NCBI GenBank assembly: GCA_035760705.1
Contig: DASTSL010000065.1
Location: 1 to 55,686 of the forward strand
Direction of reading: 5' to 3'
Length of the DNA: 55,686 nt
Origin: Allomeiothermus sp035760705
Lineage (GTDB): Bacteria > Deinococcota > Deinococci > Deinococcales > Thermaceae
The notes under the pieces: model-generated
What the model was told of the DNA's origin: nothing
Database searches by the model: none
Seen by the model: only the letters and a program-made list of their open reading frames with translations
Program-made: the position numbers and the translations under genes
Shown here: positions 15,727-23,923 of the stretch, piece after piece
Numbering within the stretch: position 1 is the stretch's first letter
How the letters are laid out: each line of letters begins with the position of its first letter

Positions 15727-15816
15727 ATGCCGATGACTATCGCATTGGCCGTCCAGGTGCTTAATTTCGTCGGTGACGGGCTACACCACGCCTTAGATCC
15801 CCGGAGTAAACGCTGA
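15727..15816 (+). pseudogene. relic of the C-terminus of a DppC/OppC-type permease
   Basis: A 29-codon stretch ending in TGA reads VLNFVGDGLHHALDPRSKR at its end, matching the highly conserved tail of DppC/OppC permeases (compare NLLGDGLRDALDPRSRR in the intact gene ending at 20245). Upstream of it the frame shows no homology, so the rest of the gene is gone. A terminator follows at once. The relic lies just before a complete transporter of the same type, suggesting an ancestral copy deleted or replaced at this site. Confidence 0.75.
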
Positions 15817-15832
15817 CCGGCAGGTCATTTAA

Positions 15833-15865
15833 AACCCGGGCAATGTAGCCTGGGTTTCTTTGTTT
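15833..15865 (+). terminator. terminator after the permease relic
   Basis: Stem AACCCGGGC/GCCTGGGTT (9 bp with one G-U) followed by TCTTTGTTT. It probably ended the lost transporter operon. Confidence 0.75.
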
Positions 15866-15920
15866 CCCTATATCCACCGTTCGGTGGATGCAAGCCCAAC
15901 GAATGACGCCCGGTAAACCC

Positions 15921-15949
15921 TTGACAACAGCGTGGATAGCCCGATACCT
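15921..15949 (+). promoter_or_regulatory. promoter of the oligopeptide transporter operon
   Basis: -35 TTGACA (15921-15926) and, after 16-17 bp, GATACCT as a weak -10. The leader would be about 80 bases, ending in GGAGGAG before the ATG at 16032. Confidence 0.55.
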
Positions 15950-16031
15950 TGAACCCGAGTCCAAAGCTAGCCGCGTGAATGAACCGATATCAAGCTGCTA
16001 GTTCTGTTGGATAAAAATGCAGGAGGAGTGC

Positions 16032-17780
16032 ATGAAAAAACTTTTTGTTCTAGGCATGTTGGCGCTAGCGGGGTTGGCCCTGGCGCAGCCTAAGGTGTTC
16101 AAGGGCACCGAGGTGGGGAAGCAGGGCGGAACCTTGCGGATTGCCACGATCTCCGACCCCCGAACCTTCAACCCCTTTGTGGCTCGCGAAACATCTTCCA
16201 CGGACGTCATTGCCGGCCCGAGCTGTGGCAATATCTTTCCGATTCTCACCAATTACAACCCCTACACCCTCCAGCCCGAGGGTTGCTTGGCGACCTCCTG
16301 GGAGGTGCGCAACAACGGGCTCACGGTGATCTTCAAGCTGCGCCAGGGGGCCAAATGGTCGGATGGGCAAGCCATTGACGCTGACGACGTGGTCTTCAGC
16401 GCCAGCGTGCACGCCGACCAGAAGGTGAACTCCAACAACCGCTCGAGCTTCGTCCTCGACGGCCAGCCAATCAAGTGGAGCAAGGTGGACCAGTACACCG
16501 TGCGCGCGGACTTCCCCAAGCCCTACGCCCCGGCGCTGATCCAGGGCTGGCCCATTGCCCCCGAGCACATCTTCGGCCCGGCCTACCGCCAGGGGCCCGA
16601 GAAGCTGCAAGCGCTCTACAACCTGGATACCCCTCCGGCCCAGATCGTCTCCGGCGGAGCATTCCTTATCGACTCGTATGCCAAGGGTGAGCGCATCGTG
16701 CTCAAGCGCAACCCGAGCTATTGGGGGAGCGATGAGAAAGGCAACTCGGTAGCCTACCTCGACCGCTACACCTTCAATATCGTTTCCAACACCGAAGCCC
16801 AACTGGCCCGCTTCCTGGGTGGGGATACCGATCTCTACGCCGCCCCCGATGGCGACAAGGTGGCCCAGGTGCTGGAGCGGATCCGCTCCAACCGGCTGAG
16901 CGGCCAGATCTTCCCTAACGCCGACGTGACCACCGGCACTAACTTCATCACCTTCAACTGGAACAATAAGGACTCCTTCAAGGCCAACCTCTTCCGCCAG
17001 GTGAAGTTCCGCCGGGCCATGGCCTACTTGATGGACAAGAAGTCCATGATCGACGTGGCCCAGGGCGGGCTGGGGCGGCCCCAGTGGAGCCCCATCTCCA
17101 TCCCGGTTCGCCAGTTCTTCACTGACGACGTGGCCAAGTACGAGTTCAGCCCGCAGAAGGCCGCCCAGCTCCTGGCCGAACTCGGTTTCCGCACCAAGAA
17201 CAAAGACGGCTTCCTGGTGAACGCCCAGGGGCAGGTGCTCGAGTTCAACCTGGCTACTAATCAGGGCAACACCCTGCGCGAACGGATCGCCCAGATCTTC
17301 GCCGACGAGGCCAAGAAAATCGGGGTGAAGGTCAATTATCGCCCCATCGACTTCAACGAACTGGTGCGCCAGCTCACCACGCCTGCCGCCGACGGCACCC
17401 GCGAGTTCGATGCCATCCTCATCGGCCTCACCGGGAGCATCGATCCGGCCTTTGGGCGCAACACCTGGCAGCTCAACGGCTCGCTGCACATGTGGAACCT
17501 GGGGATGAACGGGCAAAACCCCACCCGCGTCGAGCCTTTCGAGGTGCTTATTGATAAGCTGATGACCCAAGGGGCCACCACCCTTGACCCAGCCAAGCGG
17601 CGCGAGATCTACAACCAGTTCCAAAAGGTGGTGGCGGAGAACCTGCCGGTCATCTACACCGTAGCTCCGGCCTACAACCCGGCCCGGCTCAACCGCATCG
17701 GTGGTCTCTTCGACAAGGATCAGGTGAGCGCCATCGTAGGCCAGTACCCCTACATCGAAACGGTCTTCACCAAGGACTAA
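16032..17780 (+). CDS. peptide ABC transporter substrate-binding protein
   Basis: The 582-residue SBP_bac_5 (DppA/OppA) family protein has the signal peptide MKKLFVLGMLALAGLALAQ with a likely signal peptidase I site after ALA, and no lipobox Cys. Family features include GGTLRIATISDPRTFNPF, LATSWEVRNNGLTVIFKLRQ and VKFRRAMAYLMDKKSM. It captures peptides or related solutes outside the membrane for the permeases and ATPases encoded downstream. The ATG at 16032 follows a strong GGAGGAG ribosome site; the upstream in-frame start at 16017 overlaps that site. A hairpin after its stop may keep its mRNA more abundant than the rest. Confidence 0.92.
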   Translation: MKKLFVLGMLALAGLALAQPKVFKGTEVGKQGGTLRIATISDPRTFNPFVARETSSTDVIAGPSCGNIFPILTNYNPYTLQPEGCLATSWEVRNNGLTVIFKLRQGAKWSDGQAIDADDVVFSASVHADQKVNSNNRSSFVLDGQPIKWSKVDQYTVRADFPKPYAPALIQGWPIAPEHIFGPAYRQGPEKLQALYNLDTPPAQIVSGGAFLIDSYAKGERIVLKRNPSYWGSDEKGNSVAYLDRYTFNIVSNTEAQLARFLGGDTDLYAAPDGDKVAQVLERIRSNRLSGQIFPNADVTTGTNFITFNWNNKDSFKANLFRQVKFRRAMAYLMDKKSMIDVAQGGLGRPQWSPISIPVRQFFTDDVAKYEFSPQKAAQLLAELGFRTKNKDGFLVNAQGQVLEFNLATNQGNTLRERIAQIFADEAKKIGVKVNYRPIDFNELVRQLTTPAADGTREFDAILIGLTGSIDPAFGRNTWQLNGSLHMWNLGMNGQNPTRVEPFEVLIDKLMTQGATTLDPAKRREIYNQFQKVVAENLPVIYTVAPAYNPARLNRIGGLFDKDQVSAIVGQYPYIETVFTKD

Positions 17781-17793
17781 AGCTCTCCGCTGC

Positions 17794-17819
17794 GGGGGGC
17801 GGGCGCACCGCTCGCCCCC
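17794..17819 (+). promoter_or_regulatory. hairpin between substrate-binding protein and permease genes
   Basis: The GC-rich inverted repeat GGGGGCGGGCG/CGCTCGCCCCC (some mismatches) has no T-run. Such hairpins commonly stabilise the upstream binding-protein mRNA or partly stop transcription. Confidence 0.5.
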
Positions 17820-17849
17820 TTCGGCTTGGAAAGCGGTGCGGAAGTCAAT

Positions 17850-18848
17850 ATGTGGAGCTATATCGTTCGGCGGTTGGTTCAGCTCGTTCCGACCTTTTTC
17901 GGGGCCACGCTACTGGCGTTCATCATCATCCAGTTGGCGCCGGGGGATTTCGTCACCCGGCTCGAGCTCGACCCCACCCAAACTCGAGAATCCATCGCCT
18001 CCTTACGGCAGGAGTTCGCCCTCGACCAGCCTTGGACGGTGCAGTACGCCAAGTGGGTCTCGGGGGTCCTGCAAGGAAAACTGGGGCTTTCGCTTTCCTA
18101 TAAAGCTGATGTCTGGAAGGTGATCTGGCCCCGCATCCTCAACTCGATGGTGCTGGTGGTGCTCTCCACCCTGCTCATCTATCTGATCGCTATTCCGGTG
18201 GGGGTGTACTCGGCCATCCGGCAGTATTCGGTCGGGGATCGTATCCTCACGGTGCTAGCCTTTATCGGGGTCGCCATCCCTAACTTTTTCTTCGCCCTGA
18301 TCATGCTCTTTATCGCGGTGTGGCTCAACGACACCACCGGGCTGAAGATTCTGCCGATCGGCGGGATGACCTCGGAGTTCGTGGGCGGAGTGCCTTACCT
18401 CGAGGCCCCCTGGTGGCAGCGCACCCTGAACGTGCTGTGGCACGCCCTGCCGGTAGTGCTGGTGCTGGCCACCACCGGCACCGCCGGGCTGATCCGGGTG
18501 ATGCGCGGGCAGATGCTCGAGGTGCTCAACCAGGACTATATCCGCACCGCTCGGGCTAAGGGGGTGGCCGAGCGGGTCGCCATCTACAAACACGCCCTGC
18601 GCAACGCGGTGATCCCCATCGTGGCGGGGATCGGCTTTTTGCTTCCCGCGCTCATCGCCGGGGCCGGTCTGATCGAGGTGGTGATGGCCTGGCCGGGGAT
18701 CACGCCGATGCTGCTGGATGCCATCTCGGCCACCGACCTCTACTTGGTGATGGGCTTCATCACCGTCACCACCATCCTGCTGATGCTGGGCAACCTGCTC
18801 TCCGACCTCCTCCTGGCCTGGGTGGACCCCAGGATTCGCTACAACTAG
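17850..18848 (+). CDS. peptide ABC transporter permease, DppB type
   Basis: The 332-residue integral membrane protein has six expected helices. It begins MWSYIVRRLVQLVPTFFGATLL and carries the cytoplasmic EAA-type loop DYIRTARAKGVAERVAIYKHALRNAVIP that docks on the ATPases. The C-terminal LAWVDPRIRYN is typical of the DppB group. With the DppC-like protein it forms the channel. The ATG at 17850 is the start of the family motif; an in-frame TTG 24 bases upstream is less likely. It is followed after 8 bases by the next permease. Confidence 0.93.
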   Translation: MWSYIVRRLVQLVPTFFGATLLAFIIIQLAPGDFVTRLELDPTQTRESIASLRQEFALDQPWTVQYAKWVSGVLQGKLGLSLSYKADVWKVIWPRILNSMVLVVLSTLLIYLIAIPVGVYSAIRQYSVGDRILTVLAFIGVAIPNFFFALIMLFIAVWLNDTTGLKILPIGGMTSEFVGGVPYLEAPWWQRTLNVLWHALPVVLVLATTGTAGLIRVMRGQMLEVLNQDYIRTARAKGVAERVAIYKHALRNAVIPIVAGIGFLLPALIAGAGLIEVVMAWPGITPMLLDAISATDLYLVMGFITVTTILLMLGNLLSDLLLAWVDPRIRYN

Positions 18849-18856
18849 GAGCACCC

Positions 18857-20245
18857 ATGACCGAAAAAATCGAGCTGCGCGAAGGTATGGGTAGGGGCGA
18901 GAGCTTTTTCCAAATGGCCTGGCGGCGCTTCCGTCGCCACCCTCTGGCCCGGCTGGGAGGCTGGGTGCTCCTGGTGCTGTATCTGGGAGCCTTGTTCGCC
19001 GACTTCCTGGCTCCCTACCCCGAGGGTCAGAGCTTCCGCCAGTTCAGCTATGCTCCCCCCACTCAAGTATTCTGGCGCGATGCCGATGGCAGGCTGACCC
19101 GCCCCTACGTGTGCGCGAGCGAGCGCAAGAGGAACCTCGAGACCTTCCAAGTGGAGGTGGTCACCGACTGTAGCCAGGGCCGTTACCCGATCTATTTCTT
19201 CGTGCACGGGGAGCCGTACAAGTTCCTGGGCTTCATCCCGGCCAACTTACGGCTGATGGGCGGAGACTGGCTGGTCAACGAGCAGGCCCACCTGTTCATC
19301 TGGGGCACCGATGACTTTGGCCGGGATTTGTGGGGTCGCATCTGGTACGGAGCGCGGGTCTCGCTCACGGTGGGGATCTTCGCTACCGCTTTGGCCCTCA
19401 TCATCGGGGTGTTCTTCGGGGGGATCGCCGGGCTCTATGCCGGAAAACCGGTCACCCTCAGCGTGGGCTTCGCCAGCCCGGAATTCCGCCGCTATCTGAG
19501 GTGGGGCCACCCGCTGTTGGCCTGGCTCAAGGCCTTGGGCTGGACGCTGGTCTGGCTGGGGCTGGCCTGGCTTTTGTGGATCACCCTCCAGGGGTTTTTG
19601 CAGACCAGCCGGGGGCTCGAGGCTATCCTGGCGGGGGCCGCCGGGGTGCTTCTGCTGGGGGCCATCGGCTACTTCCTGATCTGGCAGACGGTGAAGCTGG
19701 ACTTGGACACGCTGATCATGCGCACCACCGAGGTTCTGGCGGCCATCCCCGACCTCTTTTTGCTGATCACCCTCTCGGTGCTGATCCCGCAGGACATTCC
19801 CCCCGCGACCCGCTTCATCCTGGTGGTTTCGATCCTCTCCTTTGTCAACTGGGGCGGCTTGGCCCGCACGGTGCGGAGCCAGGTGTTGCAGTTGCGGGAG
19901 ATGGAGTACGCCCAGGCCGCCCAGGCCCTGGGGGCTTCCGATGCCCGCACGCTCGTACGGCACATCCTGCCCGGAACCTTTACCTACCTGATCGTGATCG
20001 TCACCCTCTCGATTCCGAGCTTCATCCTGGCGGAGTCGGGGCTTTCCTTTTTGGGTCTGGGGATTCAGGAACCGGCTTCTTCCTGGGGGCTGCTGCTGTC
20101 TAAAGCCCAGCAGACCGGGATCATCGCCTTTACCGAGCGGCCCTGGCTGTTGATCCCCGGCCTCTTTATCCTGATCGCGGTTTTGGCGTATAACTTGTTG
20201 GGTGACGGGCTACGCGATGCCCTCGACCCGCGCTCGAGGCGCTAG
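18857..20245 (+). CDS. peptide ABC transporter permease, DppC type, with large insertions
   Basis: The 462-residue protein is about 150 residues longer than ordinary DppC. It has the first helix (36-55), a long extracytoplasmic region (about 56-145), the core permease start FIWGTDDFGRDLWGRIWYGARVSL, then an extra block of about 85 residues (198-282) with one or two additional hydrophobic segments between GGIAGLYAG and the conserved LDTLIMRTTEVLAAIPDL. The EAA loop reads EYAQAAQALGASDARTLVRHILPG and the tail NLLGDGLRDALDPRSRR. A good ribosome site (TAGGAG) precedes the ATG. The insertions may shape the substrate path or hold an extra partner. Confidence 0.92.
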   Translation: MTEKIELREGMGRGESFFQMAWRRFRRHPLARLGGWVLLVLYLGALFADFLAPYPEGQSFRQFSYAPPTQVFWRDADGRLTRPYVCASERKRNLETFQVEVVTDCSQGRYPIYFFVHGEPYKFLGFIPANLRLMGGDWLVNEQAHLFIWGTDDFGRDLWGRIWYGARVSLTVGIFATALALIIGVFFGGIAGLYAGKPVTLSVGFASPEFRRYLRWGHPLLAWLKALGWTLVWLGLAWLLWITLQGFLQTSRGLEAILAGAAGVLLLGAIGYFLIWQTVKLDLDTLIMRTTEVLAAIPDLFLLITLSVLIPQDIPPATRFILVVSILSFVNWGGLARTVRSQVLQLREMEYAQAAQALGASDARTLVRHILPGTFTYLIVIVTLSIPSFILAESGLSFLGLGIQEPASSWGLLLSKAQQTGIIAFTERPWLLIPGLFILIAVLAYNLLGDGLRDALDPRSRR

Positions 20246-20295
20246 CTGATACGCCGGGGCGCGGATACGTTAGTATAGGAGCCGGAGTAGAACGA

Positions 20296-21318
20296 ATGGA
20301 CGAAAAACGCCTCCTCGAGGTCAAAGACCTTAAAGTTCACTTCTTCACCGATGAAGGCGTGGTGAAGGCCGTAGATGGAGTTTCCTTCCACATCGACAAA
20401 GGGGAAACCCTGGCCGTGGTGGGCGAGTCGGGCTCGGGCAAGAGCGTGACCAGTCTGGCCGCGATGCGCCTGATCCCCATGCCCCCCGGCAAAATCGTGA
20501 GCGGGGAGATCCTCTTCCGGGGTAAGGACAAGGCGGTCAAGGACCTCACCAAGCTCTCCGAGGCGGAGATGCGGAAGATCCGCGGCAACGACATCGCTAT
20601 GATCTTCCAGGAGCCCATGACCTCCTTGAACCCGGTGTACACAGTGGGCGACCAGATCAGCGAGGCCATCGTGCTGCACCAGGGCAAGAGCAAGAAAGAA
20701 GCCCTGGAGCTGTCGGCGGACATGCTCGATTTGGTGGGCATCCCCGAACCCAAAAAGCGCCTCTCCAACTATCCCCACCAGATGTCGGGCGGGATGCGCC
20801 AGCGGGTGATGATCGCCATGGCGCTTTCTTGCAACCCCTCCTTGCTGATCGCCGACGAGCCCACCACCGCGCTCGACGTGACTATCCAGGCGCAGATCTT
20901 GGAACTTATGAAGAAGCTCCAGGACGAGATCGGCATGAGCATCCTGTTCATCACCCACAACCTGGGTGTAGTGGCCGAGATGGCCGACCGGGTGGTGGTG
21001 ATGTACGGGGGCCGGGCGGTGGAAGAGGCCGACGTGACCACCACCTTCAAGAAGCCGCTGATGCCCTACACGATGGGCCTCCTGAACTCGATTCCTCGCT
21101 TGGACCGGGCTGCCGAGCACAAGGAGCGCCTCGAGGCCATCCCCGGCAACGTGCCCAACCCGCTCTACATGCCCGCCGGGTGTGCCTTCCACCCCCGCTG
21201 CAAGTACTTCCAGGCCGGTCGCTGTGACGCCCAGATTCCCCCCCTCGAAGACGCCGGGGGCGGGCACATGGTGCGTTGCGTACGCTGGGCCGAAATTCAA
21301 CAGGAGGTGCCTGCATGA
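20296..21318 (+). CDS. peptide ABC transporter ATP-binding protein, DppD type
   Basis: The 340-residue cytosolic ATPase has Walker A GESGSGKS near residue 48, the Q-loop MIFQEPMTSLNPVYTVGDQI, signature MSGGMRQRVMIAMAL, Walker B LLIADEPTTALDV, and the C-terminal oligopeptide-transporter domain with the Cys motif CAFHPRCKYFQAGRCD that binds an iron-sulfur cluster in relatives. It powers the permeases encoded upstream. Its stop codon overlaps the ATG of the second ATPase. Confidence 0.94.
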   Translation: MDEKRLLEVKDLKVHFFTDEGVVKAVDGVSFHIDKGETLAVVGESGSGKSVTSLAAMRLIPMPPGKIVSGEILFRGKDKAVKDLTKLSEAEMRKIRGNDIAMIFQEPMTSLNPVYTVGDQISEAIVLHQGKSKKEALELSADMLDLVGIPEPKKRLSNYPHQMSGGMRQRVMIAMALSCNPSLLIADEPTTALDVTIQAQILELMKKLQDEIGMSILFITHNLGVVAEMADRVVVMYGGRAVEEADVTTTFKKPLMPYTMGLLNSIPRLDRAAEHKERLEAIPGNVPNPLYMPAGCAFHPRCKYFQAGRCDAQIPPLEDAGGGHMVRCVRWAEIQQEVPA

Positions 21319-22331
21319 ACCCCGCTCCTACGGCCAGCGCCCCCCGCGCCGAGAACAAAAGCACCAACTTGCTCGAAGTCAAAGACCTCAAGAAGTGGTT
21401 CCCCATCCGGGGCGGCATCCTCTCGAGGGTGGTCGCCAACGTCAAGGCCATCAACGGCGTGAGCTTCAACGTGCGTAAGGGCGAGGTGTTGGGGCTGGTG
21501 GGGGAGTCCGGCTCGGGCAAGACCACCGTGGGCCGCAGCATCCTGCGTCTGATCGAGCCCACCGAGGGTTCGGTCAAATTTAACGGCCAGGAGATCACCA
21601 CCCTGCCCAAGCCGCAGCTTCGGCCCTTCCGCCGCAAGATGCAGATCATCTTCCAGGACCCCTTCGCCTCCTTGAACCCCCGCATGACCGTGGGCGACAT
21701 CGTCGCTGAGCCCTTGGTGATCCACGGGATCGGCACCCCCGCCGAGCGGCAGGAGCGGGTCGCCAACCTGCTCCGCACGGTGGGGCTCTCGCCCGACCAC
21801 GTGCGCCGCTACCCCCACGAGTTCTCCGGCGGGCAGCGTCAGCGTATCGGTATTGCCCGGGCCTTGGCGGTGGACCCCGAGTTCATTGTGGCCGACGAAC
21901 CGGTCTCGGCCCTGGACGTCTCGATTCAGGCCCAGGTGGTGAACCTGCTGCAAGACCTGAAGGAGCAGTTCGGGCTCACCGTGCTCTTCATCGCCCACGA
22001 TCTGGCGGTAGTGGAGTACATCTCGGACCGCATCGCGGTGATGTACCTGGGCCGCATCATGGAGTTGGCTTCCTCCAAACAGCTTTACGCCAACCCCAAG
22101 CACCCCTACACCGAGGCCTTGCTCTCGGCCATCCCCATGCCCGACCCCACTATCAAGCGCGAGCGCATCGTGCTCCAGGGCGATATCCCCAGCCCCATCA
22201 ACCCGCCCTCGGGCTGCGTGTTCCGCACCCGCTGCCGCTACGCCATCGCAGAGTGCGCCACCACCGTGCCGGAGCTGCGCGAGGTGGAGCCCGGCCACTT
22301 CAAAGCCTGCATCCGCGACGACATCCTTTAG
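21315..22331 (+). CDS. peptide ABC transporter ATP-binding protein, DppF type
   Basis: The 338-residue partner ATPase has Walker A GESGSGKTT, Q-loop IIFQDPFASLNPRMTV, signature FSGGQRQRIGIARAL, Walker B FIVADEPVSALDV, and the C-terminal Cys motif CVFRTRCRYAIAECA. The ATG shares four bases with the preceding stop (ATGA) and has AGGAGGTG as ribosome site, so the two ATPases are translationally coupled. It is the last gene of the operon, followed by a strong terminator. Confidence 0.94.
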   Translation: MNPAPTASAPRAENKSTNLLEVKDLKKWFPIRGGILSRVVANVKAINGVSFNVRKGEVLGLVGESGSGKTTVGRSILRLIEPTEGSVKFNGQEITTLPKPQLRPFRRKMQIIFQDPFASLNPRMTVGDIVAEPLVIHGIGTPAERQERVANLLRTVGLSPDHVRRYPHEFSGGQRQRIGIARALAVDPEFIVADEPVSALDVSIQAQVVNLLQDLKEQFGLTVLFIAHDLAVVEYISDRIAVMYLGRIMELASSKQLYANPKHPYTEALLSAIPMPDPTIKRERIVLQGDIPSPINPPSGCVFRTRCRYAIAECATTVPELREVEPGHFKACIRDDIL

Positions 22332-22349
22332 AGCGCTTTCGCCAGGAGG

Positions 22350-22374
22350 CCCCGGCCTTAGGGCCGGGGTTTTT
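22350..22374 (+). terminator. terminator of the oligopeptide transporter operon
   Basis: Stem CCCCGGCC/GGCCGGGG with a short TTAG-type loop, followed by TTTTT, 18 bases after the last stop. Confidence 0.92.
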
Positions 22375-22477
22375 GGTCCACTCAGCTAAGCCTCAGCTAG
22401 CCCTCCTATGCTGCTCAGCACCTTTAGGGGTCTACTTCTTTACAACGTGGCGTTCACCTCTACTGAGGAGGTACGGG

Positions 22478-22711
22478 ATGAGTTTGACGGTAGAGTGCAA
22501 GTGGGTTCCCGGAACGTTTGACCAGATCGAACTCCTCCTGCTAGAAACCGGTGAACATAAGACCATTCCTATGTCCACGGTGTACAAGCTGATGGGTCGC
22601 AAAGTGGCGGACGACCTCTACCTAACTGGTAAGGCCCGCTTCGAGGGCGACGCTGAACTGCTTCCACTTTTCGACGTGGATACCGGGCAGCCCGCCCTGG
22701 CGCGGCGTTAG
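22478..22711 (+). CDS. small soluble protein, unknown
   Basis: The 77-residue frame has a strong ribosome site (GAGGAGGT) before the ATG. The product begins MSLTVECKWVPGTFDQIELL and contains mixed charged and hydrophobic residues (VYKLMGRKVADDLYLTG), so it looks like a real folded cytosolic protein. No family was recognised. It stands alone between a terminator and a decayed gene on the other strand. Confidence 0.65.
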   Translation: MSLTVECKWVPGTFDQIELLLLETGEHKTIPMSTVYKLMGRKVADDLYLTGKARFEGDAELLPLFDVDTGQPALARR

Positions 22712-22794
22712 TTGTGGAAAGTGCCCTAACTGAAGCTCGAGGGTCCGCTCGGCCTGCGGCTGCACGGCGTACGTCCGAGGTTTCGCGGTCTGGG

Positions 22795-23826
22795 TCAGAC
22801 CGGCCCCCGGTGGGGGTAGGAGGCCCTCGAGCCGCACCGGGGACGCAGTAAGCTTTCGACCCTAGACCCTTGGCCGCTGACCCGTGACAGCTCCTGGGGC
22901 TTGGGCGGCAAGGTGAAGGCCACCAGGTACGGAAGCTGCGGGGCCCCGGCGTTGGAGGTCTTTACCGCTACTGCTTCGGAGCGGCTCTCTCCCCCGCTAT
23001 TGTCTACTGCTTTGGCATAGAGCTCGAGTTCGGCCAGGTTGGGCAGGCTACCGGCGGCAAAGCTTACCAATGCCCTCTGGAGTTGGGTCAGGTCATGATC
23101 CCCTTTGAACAGGTTGTTCACCGTATAGCGGTTCTCCCTGAACAACCCCGTTGCGATGTGATCCAGATCACTCTCGCCCAATGTGGCATTCCGTTGCTGT
23201 TTTAGCCGCCGGGCTTCCTCTTATAGGGTTTGGGCGCTCTTGATGGCATCTACAATCGCGTTGACCAGATCGCTCCACCAATCCAAGGTCTGGATATCCT
23301 GTGGATTCACCTGACCCCCACCCTTCCACCCTAGCGGTGGCTGCACACGCTGGATCGGTGCCGGTGTACCCCCGCGGCAGGGCGAGTGGGTTGAGGCCGC
23401 TGCCTGAAGGGGGCTTGACGTTGCCCGGGGTGTCGGAGGGAGATGGCCCGGTGGGGGGCGGTGGCTGGGTACCGGGAGCCTTCACCTCGCCGGGGTTGGG
23501 CAGGGTAGGCGTACCCGCTTGCGGGGCGGTCACGTCGGCGCTGGAGAGCCCTTGCAGAACGGGCGGGAGGACGCCGGGGCCTGCAAACCGAACTGCGGGC
23601 TGCTTGGTGCACTGCTCAGGCTGGGGGGCAAGACACTGGTGTTGGCGGCGTCGCCAGCAGCGCCCAGGGGTTGAAGGGTAAGGCTGGCGCTACCGGACAG
23701 GCTGAAACTATGGACACCAGTGCCGGTTTGGTTCGCTGTGCTTTGCGGCGGTTTGATGTCCAGGAGGCCCAGATTGCCGGTGGTTAGCTGATACGTGACC
23801 GAGCACTCAGGGTGCGCTCCGGGCAC
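22795..23826 (-). pseudogene. decayed gene for a secreted protein with a fibronectin III-like repeat
   Basis: On the minus strand, coding character moves between frames: a Ser/Thr-rich segment (SLSGSASLTLQPLG), a frameshift near 23575-23590 into LPPVLQGLSSADVTAPQAG and a Pro-rich linker, a second shift near 23300-23325 into DIQTLDWWSDLVNAIVDAIK, and an in-frame TAA at 23221-23223 followed by EEARRLKQQRNATLGE and a segment ending ELYAKAVDNSGGESRSEAV, which resembles a fibronectin type III strand pattern. The 5' end is also missing: TAG immediately precedes the first frame. Taken together it is a remnant of a cell-surface or exported protein. Sequencing error could explain one shift but not all three lesions. 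Confidence 0.6.
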
Positions 23827-23910
23827 CTACAGGTTATTTCTTTGCCGAATGTTTTGTAACAATTCCAATCGCTTTACGTCAAACGTCTGGGAGAAACAGC
23901 CCGGATGCTC

Positions 23911-23916
23911 TAGGCT
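23911..23916 (+). promoter_or_regulatory. -10 box of a probably leaderless sensor kinase promoter
   Basis: TAGGCT ends 7 bases before the ATG at 23924. Confidence 0.45.
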
Positions 23917-23923
23917 ATAGAGG

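Noticed and set aside
16065..17624. 519-codon minus-strand open frame
   Set aside because: It lies opposite the substrate-binding protein gene, and its translation is Gly/Val/Asp/Leu-rich without family motifs, as expected from the codon bias of the real gene.
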